The notes beneath the pieces were generated by a model. That model did not search any database and was not told the DNA's origin. It saw only the letters and a list, made by a program, of their open reading frames with translations. Below, piece by piece: positions 18,582 to 27,021 of a DNA stretch of 37,168 nucleotides. Every line of letters begins with the position of its first letter. Position 1 is the first letter of the stretch. The position numbers and the translations under genes are program-made. Source of the DNA: Cupriavidus gilardii J11 (GTDB lineage: Bacteria; Pseudomonadota; Gammaproteobacteria; Burkholderiales; Burkholderiaceae); NCBI RefSeq assembly GCF_007829435.1, contig NZ_VLJN01000056.1, forward strand, positions 23,037 to 60,204, written 5' to 3'.

Positions 18582-19592
18582 ATGCAGACTGTACAAATGA
18601 GTTTGTGGGTGATCGTGCTGCTGGTCACGCTCGCCTTGCTGTTCGACTTCATGAACGGCTTCCACGACGCCGCCAACTCGATCGCGACCGTGGTTTCCAC
18701 GGGCGTGCTCAAGCCGCACCATGCGGTGGCGATGGCTGCCATGTGCAATGTCGTGGCCATCTTCGTGTTCCATCTGAAGGTCGCGGCCACGGTGGGTACC
18801 GGCACCATCGACGTCAATATCGTCGATCACTACGTGATATTCGGCGCCCTGGTGGGGGCGATCGCATGGAACCTGATCACGTGGTATTACGGCATTCCGT
18901 CGTCGTCATCGCACGCGCTGATCGGCGGCCTGGTGGGCGCGGCGGTGGCAAAGGCCGGCACCGGTGCGCTGGTGGGTAGCGGTCTGCTGAAGACGGTGGC
19001 CTTCATCCTGGTGTCGCCGCTGCTCGGCATGCTGCTGGGCTCGCTGCTGATGCTGGTGGTGGGCTGGACCTTCTTCCGCACGCCGCCGTCGCGGGTGGAC
19101 CGCTGGTTCCGCCGGCTGCAGCTGGTATCCGCTTCGCTGTACAGCCTGGGGCACGGCGGCAACGATGCGCAGAAGACCATCGGCATCATCTGGATGCTGC
19201 TGATCGCCAGCGGCCACGTGATGCAGGGCGCGGCGCAGCCGCCCACCTGGGTCATCGTCAGTTGCTACGTGGCGATCGGCATGGGCACGCTGTTCGGCGG
19301 CTGGCGCATCGTGCGAACCATGGGCCAGAAGATCACCAAGCTCAAGCCGGTGGGCGGATTCTGCGCGGAGACGGGTGGCGCGATTTCGCTGTTCTTCGCG
19401 TCGGCGCTGGGTGTGCCGGTGTCCACCACGCATACGATCACGGGCGCGATCGTCGGTGTCGGATCGGTCCACAAGCTGTCCGCGGTGCGGTGGGGCGTTG
19501 CGGGCAATATCGTGTGGGCGTGGGTGCTGACGATTCCAGCGTCGGCGTTCATGTCGGCGATCGCTTGGTGGATCGGTCGGCATATTCTGTAA
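18582..19592 (+). CDS. pit: Pit-family inorganic phosphate transporter
   Basis: This 336-residue inner-membrane permease couples low-affinity phosphate (metal-phosphate) uptake to the proton gradient. It shows about ten hydrophobic segments and the two PHO4 signatures in inverted halves: FDFMNGFHDAANSIAT near the N-terminus and SLGHGGNDAQKTIGIIW in the middle. The late motifs TGGAISLFFASALGVPVSTTHTITGAIVGVG are also present. It is cotranscribed with the DUF47 gene and ends at a REP-like element and a bidirectional terminator. Confidence 0.96.
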   Translation: MQTVQMSLWVIVLLVTLALLFDFMNGFHDAANSIATVVSTGVLKPHHAVAMAAMCNVVAIFVFHLKVAATVGTGTIDVNIVDHYVIFGALVGAIAWNLITWYYGIPSSSSHALIGGLVGAAVAKAGTGALVGSGLLKTVAFILVSPLLGMLLGSLLMLVVGWTFFRTPPSRVDRWFRRLQLVSASLYSLGHGGNDAQKTIGIIWMLLIASGHVMQGAAQPPTWVIVSCYVAIGMGTLFGGWRIVRTMGQKITKLKPVGGFCAETGGAISLFFASALGVPVSTTHTITGAIVGVGSVHKLSAVRWGVAGNIVWAWVLTIPASAFMSAIAWWIGRHIL

Positions 19593-19613
19593 CGCGTTTC
19601 GGTCACCGAAGGT

Positions 19614-19643
19614 GTTCTCCCCTCTCCCGCAAAGCGGGAGAAG
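19614..19643. repeat. REP-like palindromic element, copy C (core)
   Basis: CTCCCCTCTCCCGC followed by AAAGCGGGAGAAG. The perfect CTCCCGC/GCGGGAG stem with an AA loop is the core of the family found at four other places in the window. Confidence 0.8.
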
Positions 19644-19650
19644 GAAAAGA

Positions 19651-19679
19651 AAAAGCCAGGCGTCGGCCTGGCTTTTTTA
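19651..19679. terminator. Bidirectional terminator between pit and the NlpC/P60 gene
   Basis: AAGCCAGGC (19653-19661) pairs perfectly with GCCTGGCTT (19666-19674) around GTCG, with an A run on the left and a T run on the right. It serves both convergent genes. Confidence 0.93.
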
Positions 19680-20288
19680 TTGCGCCCGCGCAAAGGCGGC
19701 AATCGGATCGTCGTCCGGCGGTGGTTCCTCGACGGGCGTCGGTGCCACGGATGCACCGGCCACGCGGCGGGCTCCGTTATAGCGCGACGCCCAGTACGAC
19801 TTCGTCATGTCCTCCAGCCGCACGGTGCCGCCGGTGGATGGGGCATGCACGAAGCGGTTCTGGCCGACATAGATGCCGACATGCGAGTTGGGGCGGCCGG
19901 TGGTGTTGAAGAAGACAAGATCGCCGGAGGCCACCTGGCTGCGCTCGAGCGGCGTGCCGCGCGTTCCCATCGCCTCGGTGGTGCGGGGCAGCTGCACGCT
20001 GGCGGCGCGGGCCACCACGTAGCGCACGAGACCGCTGCAGTCGAAGCCGGAATCCGGTGTATTGCCGCCGTAGCGGTACGGTGTGCCGACCAGCGCCATG
20101 GCCTGGATCGAGATTTCTTCCAGGCCGGCGCTGGGCTCGACCATGGGCGCGCGGGGAGCCCGCGTGATGGCGCCATGGCGCGACGGTGGAGTGCTGGCGC
20201 AGGCGGCCAGCAGCAGCGCCATGGCGCCCAGCATCAGCGAACGGAGACGGACGGGCAAAGCAGGTTGGCCGAATCGGATCGTGCGCAT
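19677..20288 (-). CDS. NlpC/P60-family peptidoglycan endopeptidase lipoprotein
   Basis: This 203-residue predicted outer-membrane lipoprotein would cut peptide cross-links in murein. The signal segment ends in the lipobox LAAC with Cys30. The papain-like domain has nucleophile Cys84 (SGFDCSGLV), His136 (NSHVGIYVG) and His148 (RFVHAP), plus GTPYRYGG upstream of the Cys as in Spr/NlpC. The ATG at 20288 is selected because AGGAA lies just upstream and it gives a clean lipoprotein signal. The frame stays open to 20450 with Arg/Pro/Ser filler. The tail is Pro/Asp-rich. The gene ends at the shared terminator with pit. Confidence 0.92.
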   Translation of the reverse strand: MRTIRFGQPALPVRLRSLMLGAMALLLAACASTPPSRHGAITRAPRAPMVEPSAGLEEISIQAMALVGTPYRYGGNTPDSGFDCSGLVRYVVARAASVQLPRTTEAMGTRGTPLERSQVASGDLVFFNTTGRPNSHVGIYVGQNRFVHAPSTGGTVRLEDMTKSYWASRYNGARRVAGASVAPTPVEEPPPDDDPIAAFARAQ

Positions 20289-20367
20289 GCGTTCCTGTGT
20301 GGCCGTCCCGACCCGCGGGCGCCGTGCCGCGCGCAGCGTTTGCGCATGCCGCCTGGTTCGGCAAGAA

Positions 20368-20919
20368 CTACCAGCGTACCTGGGTGCTCTCGGTCGAGCC
20401 GGTGCGGATGGTGACGGATCGGGGCTGGCCGTTGAATGTGGCGTGCACATTGTATCCGCCTTCCGGCGCCTTGATCAGGCAAAGTGGCCCGTCCGCACGG
20501 AAGCGCGCCACGTCGTGGCCGTCGCGCATCAGGCGGACGTCGACATCGGACAGGTATTCGCCGCGGGTGCCCTGTGTGAACAGCAACGCCAGATTGAAGT
20601 AGTTCCGGCGCGCCTTCATGTGCTGCTGCTCGTCCTCACCCACGCCGCCGCAGACGTAGCTGATCGCGCCGATGGTGCGGATCACCGGTTCGCGGCCCGT
20701 GGCCGATGAGGCGGTGGGCGGCGCCGGCGCGACCGCTGGTGTGGACGCTGTTGGAGGCGCTGTTTGGGGCACGGTTGGAGGCGCGGGTGGAACGGCCGAA
20801 GCGGCGCCGGCGTCGGACTGCGCCATCGCTGGCAGCGCCGGGACGACAAACAGGGCCGACCACACCAGGCAGCGGGCGACGCACGCCGCGCGCAAGTGTT
20901 CCCCACGGGACAATGGCAT
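20368..20919 (-). CDS. Exported hypothetical protein with Pro/Ala/Thr-rich linker
   Basis: This 183-residue protein starts with a signal peptide (hydrophobic LVWSALFVVPALPAMA, likely cleaved after AMA). About 40 residues of Pro/Ala/Thr linker follow, then a roughly 110-residue globular beta-rich domain (REPVIRTIGAISYVCGGVGEDEQQHMKARR...STESTQVRW). The domain is reminiscent of periplasmic carboxypeptidase-regulatory-like beta-sandwiches, but I cannot name the family. GGAGAAGAG precedes the ATG. It lies between phoH and the NlpC lipoprotein on the same strand, so it may be cotranscribed with either. Confidence 0.8.
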   Translation of the reverse strand: MPLSRGEHLRAACVARCLVWSALFVVPALPAMAQSDAGAASAVPPAPPTVPQTAPPTASTPAVAPAPPTASSATGREPVIRTIGAISYVCGGVGEDEQQHMKARRNYFNLALLFTQGTRGEYLSDVDVRLMRDGHDVARFRADGPLCLIKAPEGGYNVHATFNGQPRSVTIRTGSTESTQVRW

Positions 20920-20967
20920 GCTCTTCTCCAGGGATGCGCCAGCCGCTCGGGCTGGCGCGATGGCACG

Positions 20968-22665
20968 TTACAGTACGTCGGCCGCGTGGTCCGCGAGGCG
21001 CGAGCGCTCGCCGCGTGCCAGCGTGATATGGCCGCTGTGGCTCCAGCCCTTGAAGCGGTCCACCACGAAGGTCAGCCCGGACGACCCCTCGGTCAGGTAC
21101 GGCGTATCGATCTGCGCGATATTGCCCAGGCAGACGATCTTGGTGCCGGGGCCCGCGCGCGTCACCAGCGTCTTCATCTGCTTGGGCGTCAGGTTCTGCG
21201 CCTCGTCGATGATGACGAACTTGTTGACGAAGGTGCGGCCTCGCATGAAGTTCATGCTCTTGACCTTGATGCGTGAGCGGATCAATTCCTGGGTGGCGGC
21301 GCGCCCCCATTCGCCGGCGCTGTCGTCGCTCTTCTGCAGCACCTCCAGGTTGTCATCGAAGGCGCCCATCCACGGCTGCATCTTCTCTTCCTCGGTGCCG
21401 GGCAGGAAGCCGATGTCCTCGCCGACGGGCACGGTGGCACGGGTGACGATGATCTCGTTGTACAGCTTCTGATCGAGCACCTGTTCGAGCCCGGCCGCCA
21501 GCGCGAGCAGCGTCTTGCCGGTGCCGGCCTGTCCCAGCAGCGTGACGAAGTCGATCTCGGGATTCATCAACAGGTTCAGCGCGAAGTTCTGCTCGCGGTT
21601 GCGGGCCGTCACGCTCCACACATTGTTCTTGTGATGGGTGAAGTCCTTCAGCGTCTGCAGCAGCGCCGTCTTGCCGTTGATCTCCTTGACCTGCGCGTAC
21701 AGCGGCAGGCTGCCATCCATCGGTTCGAGGTAGACGAACTGGTTGACCAGGAACGACGGCACCAGCGGGCCGGTGAGGCGGTAGAACATCGCACCGGTCT
21801 TCGGGTCCTGCCAGCTCTCGACGCCCTTGCCATGCCGGGCCCAGAAGTCGTTGGGCAGCACCATCACGCCCGAGTACAGCAGATCCTTGTCTTCCAGGAC
21901 CTGGTCGTTGAAATAGTCCTCGGCGGGCAGGCCCAGCGCGCGGGCCTTGATGCGCATGTTGATGTCCTTGGACACCAGCACGACCTCGCGGTCAGGATGC
22001 TGCTGGCGCAGCGCGCTGACGACCGCGAGGATCTGGTTATCGGCCTTGCCCTCGGGCAGGCCCTCTGGGAGCTTGGTTTCATTGAGCCGGGTCTGGAAGA
22101 ACAGCGTGCCTTGCGCGTCGCGGTTGCCCAGCTTCGCCAGCGGCAGGCCATCGTCCAGCACGCCATCGGTGCCCGCCACCAGCGCGTCTAGCGTGCGGCT
22201 GACCGCGCGGGCGTTGCGCGCGACCTCGCTCATGCCCTTCTTGTGGTTGTCCAGTTCCTCGAGCGTCATCATCGGCAGATAGATGTCGTGCTCTTCGAAG
22301 CGGAACAGCGAGGTGGGGTCGTGCATCAGCACATTGGTGTCGAGCACGAACAGCTTGGCGGGTCCGGCTTCCTTGCGCGCCCGCCGGCCCGCGCCGGCCG
22401 TGGTCGGCTTGACCAGCGACACGGGCGACGCGGCGGACGTGGCCGGCACGCGGGGCATGTCCCTGGCGCGTGCGTGCGTGGCGGTGCGGGCCTTGGGAGC
22501 CTCGGCGACGACGTCGGTGTCCCCGCTGTCCAGCAAGGCCACGCGTTCGAGCGCGGGAACGGGTTTTTTCCCCTGTGTCGCGGACTTCGGCAACCTGGCG
22601 ACCGGGGCGAATTCGCTCGGGTCCAGCAGTTGAGCAGGCTTGGCGGGCATGGTCGGCAGCGGCAT
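20968..22665 (-). CDS. phoH: PIN domain-PhoH ATPase fusion (PhoH2-type) protein
   Basis: This 565-residue two-domain protein has an N-terminal PIN RNase fold from about residue 103 (LFVLDTNVLMHDPTSL, with acidic Asp109 and later Glu and Asp residues such as TLEELDNH and VLVSKDINMRIKA). It is fused to a PhoH helicase-like ATPase with Walker A GQAGTGKT (378-385), VGEDIGFLPGTEEEKM and Walker B FVIIDEAQNLTP. PhoH2 proteins unwind and cleave RNA. The first 100 residues are Pro/Ala/Thr-rich and likely disordered. The ATG at 22665 has AAGGA nine bases upstream. The frame is open to 22737 without a better site. A 358-bp leader region precedes it. Confidence 0.93.
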   Translation of the reverse strand: MPLPTMPAKPAQLLDPSEFAPVARLPKSATQGKKPVPALERVALLDSGDTDVVAEAPKARTATHARARDMPRVPATSAASPVSLVKPTTAGAGRRARKEAGPAKLFVLDTNVLMHDPTSLFRFEEHDIYLPMMTLEELDNHKKGMSEVARNARAVSRTLDALVAGTDGVLDDGLPLAKLGNRDAQGTLFFQTRLNETKLPEGLPEGKADNQILAVVSALRQQHPDREVVLVSKDINMRIKARALGLPAEDYFNDQVLEDKDLLYSGVMVLPNDFWARHGKGVESWQDPKTGAMFYRLTGPLVPSFLVNQFVYLEPMDGSLPLYAQVKEINGKTALLQTLKDFTHHKNNVWSVTARNREQNFALNLLMNPEIDFVTLLGQAGTGKTLLALAAGLEQVLDQKLYNEIIVTRATVPVGEDIGFLPGTEEEKMQPWMGAFDDNLEVLQKSDDSAGEWGRAATQELIRSRIKVKSMNFMRGRTFVNKFVIIDEAQNLTPKQMKTLVTRAGPGTKIVCLGNIAQIDTPYLTEGSSGLTFVVDRFKGWSHSGHITLARGERSRLADHAADVL

Positions 22666-23023
22666 GCTTGGCGTTCCTTTCAGGGGGAGGGGAAAGAGGG
22701 TGTGGCCTGGGGGCGCGGCAGCGAACCCCGCAAGCAAAAGAGCCGCCAGACCCGGCGAACGGGTGTGGCGGCTCTGTGGGTGTCTGCCTGAGTGCGTGCC
22801 GGGCTGTGTGCCGGGCGGTCTGCGCCGGAGGCCGACACGGCAGGTCCGCTAGCGGCCCTGGGCGCGGTGCGCCTGGGCCGGCAAGGCGAAGCAACGTGGC
22901 AACCGGAATCTGAACTCATTACGAGGCAATGTATCCGAACGATTTCGGTTTGGCAATTGCCTGGCAAGCCCTTGCGGAGGTTGTCGCGCCCACGCAAATG
23001 CGGCGTGCGCGCGCGTGCCTGTC
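22666..23023. other. Intergenic region between bcp and phoH
   Basis: The 358 bases between two minus-strand genes hold a strong hairpin (22735-22775) and, farther upstream, a promoter-like pair TTGCCA...TACATT on the minus strand around 22945-22915. No protein gene is supported. Confidence 0.5.
22735..22775 (-). terminator. Strong hairpin terminator in the bcp-phoH gap
   Basis: AGAGCCGCCA (22739-22748) pairs with TGGCGGCTCT (22766-22775), with an inner ACCCG/CGGGT extension. On the minus strand it is followed by TTTT. It lies about 250 bases after bcp and 70 bases before phoH, so it either ends the bcp transcript or sits in the phoH leader. Confidence 0.7.
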
Positions 23024-23485
23024 TTACATTTGCTGTATCAGGCCCAGCACCTCGTCGACATGGCTGGGCACCTTGATGCCGCGCAGTTCGTGGCGCAGCT
23101 TGCCCTTGCCATCGATCACGAAGGTGCTGCGCTCGATGCCCCGCACTTCCTTGCCGTACATCTTTTTCATCTTGATGACATCGAACAGTGCGCACACGGC
23201 TTCGTCGGTGTCAGAGATCAGTTCGAAGGGCAATTCCAGCTTGGCCTTGAAGTTCTCGTGCGACTTCAGGCTGTCGCGCGAGATGCCGAAGACCACTGCG
23301 CCGGCCTTCACGAAGGCGTCATGGTTGTCGCGGAAGTCCATGGCTTCATTGGTGCAGCCGGGGGTGTTGTCCTTGGGGTAGAAGTACAGCACCACCGTCT
23401 TGCCGCGCTGGTCGGCGAGGCGAAAGGTGCCGCCGGTGGCGGGTGCGCTGAAGTCGGGAACGTCCTGGTTGAGGCTGACTGTCAT
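23024..23485 (-). CDS. bcp: Thioredoxin-dependent thiol peroxidase (Bcp/PrxQ)
   Basis: This 153-residue atypical peroxiredoxin reduces hydrogen and organic peroxides in the cytoplasm. The thioredoxin fold carries VVLYFYPKDNTPGCTNEAMDFRD with peroxidatic Cys44. The E. coli resolving Cys five residues later is replaced by Met49. The only other visible Cys is residue 98 (DEAVCALFD), so resolution must use another thiol. The ATG at 23485 has AAGGAG eight bases upstream and gives the family length. The frame open to 23659 has no family sequence. It is on the same strand as the Mth938-like gene, about 145 bp downstream of it. Confidence 0.95.
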   Translation of the reverse strand: MTVSLNQDVPDFSAPATGGTFRLADQRGKTVVLYFYPKDNTPGCTNEAMDFRDNHDAFVKAGAVVFGISRDSLKSHENFKAKLELPFELISDTDEAVCALFDVIKMKKMYGKEVRGIERSTFVIDGKGKLRHELRGIKVPSHVDEVLGLIQQM

Positions 23486-23630
23486 TCTTATGGCTCCTTG
23501 CGGGAAGCGGCTCGTGAGGGTGCGGCCTGATGGGAAGCGGTGGGCATCCGCGCGCGGGCGATGCGCCGTGCCGACGGCAGATGGGGACGGCGTGTCGATG
23601 TTCAAGCGTGACGCCGGAAAGACATGGCGG

Positions 23631-24032
23631 CTAGGCGCCCGCGCGGGTTTCCGGGGCATTGGGATCGAGCAGCAGCACCGCGGCCACCTTGCGCCCCTCC
23701 GCCATCAGGATGTTGTAGGTACGGCAGGCCGCCTGCATGTCCATTGCGTCGACGCCGATGTGCCGGCGGGACAGCGCGGCGGTCAGGCGCGGATGCGGGA
23801 AGCGCAGCCGGTCGCCGGTGCCGAGCAGCACCACTTCCAGGCCGTAGTCCACCAGGCCCTCGAACTGCTCGGGCGCCAGCGCCTCGAAGCCGCCATCCGG
23901 CCAGCGCTGGACCTGGCCTTCCGGCATGACCAGCACCGAATGGTCGTAGCGCACCTTGTTGATCTCGATATAGCCCGGGCCATAGCCGGTGACGGTGTTC
24001 ATGGCGTTGGGCTGGTCGGCGTGGAGTTTCAA
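23631..24032 (-). CDS. Mth938-like domain-containing protein (DUF498 family)
   Basis: This 133-residue small soluble protein of the Mth938/NDUFAF3-like family has an unknown bacterial role. Family features are the opening around NTVTGYGPGYIEINKVRYDHSVLV, then LLGTGDRLRFP and the C-terminal MDMQAACRTYNILMAEGRKVAAVLL. A TTG start at 24032 (reading MKLHADQPNA) is preferred because AAAGGTG lies six bases upstream. The alternative ATG at 24002 would give 123 residues and has no obvious ribosome-binding site. It is transcribed divergently from the aminotransferase gene, with a TATAAT box near 24197. Confidence 0.85.
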   Translation of the reverse strand: MKLHADQPNAMNTVTGYGPGYIEINKVRYDHSVLVMPEGQVQRWPDGGFEALAPEQFEGLVDYGLEVVLLGTGDRLRFPHPRLTAALSRRHIGVDAMDMQAACRTYNILMAEGRKVAAVLLLDPNAPETRAGA

Positions 24033-24191
24033 TGGCGCACCTTTGGGTCGAGGGGGCGGGGCCCAGGCCTTTTCCGTTTGAACACGATCGCGCCCTGGCG
24101 GATGGCAACGGCGAACGGCCGGGAGGGGAGCGGCAAGCCGGGAGCGTGCTGCATGGCAAGAACCCTGCCGAAGTCTGTCATAATCCGCTAA

Positions 24192-24197
24192 ATTATA
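24192..24197 (-). promoter_or_regulatory. -10 box for the Mth938-like gene in the divergent intergenic region
   Basis: A perfect TATAAT on the minus strand (GCTATAATT) lies about 160 bases before the Mth938-like start. Eight bases away CATAAT (24179-24184) reads on the plus strand toward the aminotransferase gene. No strong -35 is seen for either. Confidence 0.4.
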
Positions 24198-24311
24198 GCC
24201 TTTGCCTTCCAGCCAGCCGCGGCGCCCGGTGCGCCGCGTCAAAGCGGCGCGAAGCGCATCGCATGTTCCCCTGTTAGCCAACGACACGTCCTGTTCGCCA
24301 CCGACGAACCG

Positions 24312-25574
24312 GTGGTCTTCGCCTCGATTCCTGCCAACGCCGTGAAACCGATCCAGAAATCCAACAAGCTGAACAACGTCTGCTATGACATCCGCGGTCC
24401 GGTGCTGGAAAAGGCCAAGCAGATGGAGGAGGAGGGGCACAAGATCATCAAGCTGAATATCGGCAACCTGGCGGTGTTCGGCTTCGATGCGCCCGAGGAA
24501 ATCCAGCAGGACATGATGCGCAACCTGCCGAATTCGGCGGGCTACTCCGATTCCAAGGGAATCTTCGCCGCGCGCAAGGCGATCATGCATTACACGCAGC
24601 AGAAGCATATCCACGGCGTCGGCCTGGAAGACATCTATGTCGGCAACGGGGCCTCCGAGCTGATCGTGATGTCGATGAACGCGCTGCTGAACAACGGCGA
24701 CGAGGTGCTGGTGCCGGCGCCCGACTATCCGCTGTGGACGGCTGCGGTGAGCCTGTCCGGCGGCACGCCGGTGCACTATGTCTGCGACGAGGCCAACGAG
24801 TGGATGCCGGACCTGGACGATATCCGGGCCAAGATCACGCCGAATACCAAGGCCATCGTCGTCATCAATCCGAACAATCCGACCGGCGCGCTGTATTCCG
24901 ATGCGCTGCTCGAGGAAATCGTGACGATCGCGCGGCAGCACGGGCTGATCATCTTCGCCGACGAGATCTACGACAAGGTGCTGTACGACGGCAATACCCA
25001 TACGTCGATCGGCGCGCTGTCGACCGATGTGCTGACGGTGACTTTCAACGGCCTGTCGAAGAACTACCGTTCGTGCGGCTACCGCGCCGGGTGGATGGTG
25101 GTGTCCGGCGACAAGCGGCCGGCGCAGGACTATATCGAGGGCCTGAACATGCTGTCGTCGATGCGGCTGTGCGCCAACGTGCCGGCCCAGTGGGCGATCC
25201 AGACGGCGCTGGGCGGCTACCAGAGCATCAACGACCTGGTGGGCGAGGGCGGCCGGCTGCGCCGCCAGCGCGATCTCGCGCATGAGCTGATCACGCAGAT
25301 TCCGGGCATCACGTGCGTCAAGCCGAAGGCGGCGCTGTACCTGTTCCCGAAGCTGGACCTGTCGATGTACCCGATCGTCGACGACCAGGAGTTCATCTAC
25401 GAACTGCTGCAGGAATCGAAGGTGCTGCTGGTGCAGGGCAGCGGCTTCAACTGGGGCAAGCCCGACCACTTCCGCATCGTGTTCCTGCCGCATGAGGAAG
25501 ACCTGCGCGAGGCGATTGGCCGGGTCGCGCGCTTCCTTGAAGCCTACCGAAAACGACACGGCGCCGCGGCCTGA
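24312..25574 (+). CDS. alaA: Glutamate-pyruvate (alanine) aminotransferase, AlaA-type
   Basis: This 420-residue fold-type I PLP aminotransferase is very close to E. coli AlaA (YfbQ), which makes alanine from pyruvate and glutamate. Shared blocks include KLNNVCYDIRGPVLEKAK, NLPNSAGYSDSKGIFAARKAI, LVPAPDYPLWTAAVSLSGG, NPNNPTGALYS and FADEIYDKVLYD. The PLP Lys is about residue 250 in FNGLSKNYRSCGYRAGW. Neither possible GTG start has a good ribosome-binding site. The one used gives an extra ten residues over E. coli, while the GTG at 24342 (MKPIQKSNKL) aligns exactly with the E. coli start and may be the true one. The hom gene follows after 57 bp. Confidence 0.92.
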   Translation: MVFASIPANAVKPIQKSNKLNNVCYDIRGPVLEKAKQMEEEGHKIIKLNIGNLAVFGFDAPEEIQQDMMRNLPNSAGYSDSKGIFAARKAIMHYTQQKHIHGVGLEDIYVGNGASELIVMSMNALLNNGDEVLVPAPDYPLWTAAVSLSGGTPVHYVCDEANEWMPDLDDIRAKITPNTKAIVVINPNNPTGALYSDALLEEIVTIARQHGLIIFADEIYDKVLYDGNTHTSIGALSTDVLTVTFNGLSKNYRSCGYRAGWMVVSGDKRPAQDYIEGLNMLSSMRLCANVPAQWAIQTALGGYQSINDLVGEGGRLRRQRDLAHELITQIPGITCVKPKAALYLFPKLDLSMYPIVDDQEFIYELLQESKVLLVQGSGFNWGKPDHFRIVFLPHEEDLREAIGRVARFLEAYRKRHGAAA

Positions 25575-25631
25575 TCCGCCCGCAGCGGCGCCACGCTTTA
25601 CCTTATTTCGCAACCACAGATCTGATTGACC

Positions 25632-26942
25632 ATGAATCCCATCAAAGTAGGCCTGCTCGGCATCGGCACCGTCGGTAGCGGCACGTACAACGTGCTCAAG
25701 CGCAACCAGGAGGAGATTCGCCGTCGCGCTGGCCGGGGCATCGAGATTGCCGTGGTGGCGGACCTGAATACCGAGCTCGCGCGCGAGCTGACAGGTGGCG
25801 AGGTGGAAGTGGTCGCGGACGCGAACGAGGTGGTCAACCGTCCCGATATCGACATCGTGGTCGAGCTGATCGGTGGCTATGGCGTGGCGCGCGAGCTGGT
25901 GCTCAAAGCGATCCGCAATGGCAAGCACGTGGTCACCGCCAACAAGGCGCTGCTGGCGGTCTACGGCAACGAGATCTTCGAGGCGGCGCGCGAGAAGGGT
26001 GTGATCGTGGCCTTCGAGGCCGCGGTGGCCGGCGGCATTCCGATCATCAAGGCGCTGCGCGAGGGGCTGACCGCGAACCGTATCCAGTGGATCGCCGGCA
26101 TCATCAACGGCACCACCAACTTCATCCTGTCGGAGATGCGGGACAAGGGCCTGGACTTCGACACGGTGCTGAAGGAGGCGCAGCGGCTGGGCTATGCCGA
26201 GGCCGATCCGACCTTCGACATCGAGGGCGTGGACGCGGCGCACAAGGTCACGCTGATGAGTTCCATTGCTTTCGGCATGCCGGTGCAGTTCGACAAGGCG
26301 CACGTCGAGGGCATCACGAGGCTGTCGGCGGTAGACATCAAGTATGCAGAGGAGCTGGGCTACCGGATCAAGCTGCTGGGCCTGACCCGTCGCCGCGAGG
26401 ACGGCATCGAGCTGCGCGTGCATCCGACGCTGGTGCCGGCCTCGCGGCTGATCGCCAATGTGGAGGGCGCGATGAACGCCGTGCTGGTGCAGGGTGACGC
26501 CGTGGGTGCCACGCTGTACTACGGCAAGGGCGCGGGCGCCGAGCCGACCGCGTCGGCGGTGATCGCCGATCTGGTCGATGTGACGCGGCTGCACACCGCC
26601 GATCCCGAGCATCGCGTGCCGCATCTGGCGTTCCAGCCCGACGAGCTGTCCAGCGTGCCGGTGCTGCCGATCGATGAGGTCACGAGCAGCTATTACCTGC
26701 GCATGCGCGTGTCCGACGAGACCGGCGTGCTGGCCGATATCACGCGCATCCTGGCCGACGCCGGCATCTCGATCGACGCGATGCTGCAGAAGGAATCGCG
26801 CGAGGGCGAGCCGCAGACCGACATCATCATGCTGTCGCACCTGTGCCGCGAAAAGCAGGTCAATGCCGCCATCACGAAGATCGAGGCGCTGCCCACGGTG
26901 CTGTCGGCCGTCACGCGGCTGCGCATGGAAGAACTGAACTGA
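25632..26942 (+). CDS. hom: Homoserine dehydrogenase
   Basis: This 436-residue enzyme reduces aspartate semialdehyde to homoserine with NAD(P)H, the branch step to threonine and methionine. The Rossmann motif GLLGIGTVGSGTYNVL opens the protein. The catalytic domain has KHVVTANKALLA, FEAAVAGGIPIIKALREGL, INGTTNFILSEM and EADPTFDIEGVDAAHKV. A C-terminal ACT domain (about 350-430, YYLRMRVSDETGVLADITRIL...) gives threonine feedback. The ATG at 25632 begins MNPIKVGLLG. The upstream aminotransferase and downstream thrC suggest an amino-acid biosynthesis operon. The stop codon lies inside a 5-bp tandem repeat. Confidence 0.98.
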   Translation: MNPIKVGLLGIGTVGSGTYNVLKRNQEEIRRRAGRGIEIAVVADLNTELARELTGGEVEVVADANEVVNRPDIDIVVELIGGYGVARELVLKAIRNGKHVVTANKALLAVYGNEIFEAAREKGVIVAFEAAVAGGIPIIKALREGLTANRIQWIAGIINGTTNFILSEMRDKGLDFDTVLKEAQRLGYAEADPTFDIEGVDAAHKVTLMSSIAFGMPVQFDKAHVEGITRLSAVDIKYAEELGYRIKLLGLTRRREDGIELRVHPTLVPASRLIANVEGAMNAVLVQGDAVGATLYYGKGAGAEPTASAVIADLVDVTRLHTADPEHRVPHLAFQPDELSSVPVLPIDEVTSSYYLRMRVSDETGVLADITRILADAGISIDAMLQKESREGEPQTDIIMLSHLCREKQVNAAITKIEALPTVLSAVTRLRMEELN

Positions 26943-26959
26943 ATTGAATTGAACTGAAC
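26932..26959. repeat. 5-bp tandem repeat spanning the hom stop codon
   Basis: Five AACTG/AATTG units plus a partial sixth run through the last two codons and stop of hom into the 79-bp gap before thrC. Confidence 0.85.
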
Positions 26960-27021
26960 AGCCACACACACCGACGCGGCCGCTGGCCGGCGCAAGCCGG
27001 CGGCGGCGCCGCTACCCTACG

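Noticed and set aside
23631-26969. A 1112-codon minus-strand open frame
   Set aside because: Only its last 130 codons are a real gene (the Mth938-like protein). The rest is antisense to alaA and hom, with His/Arg/Gln-rich shadow composition common in high-GC DNA.
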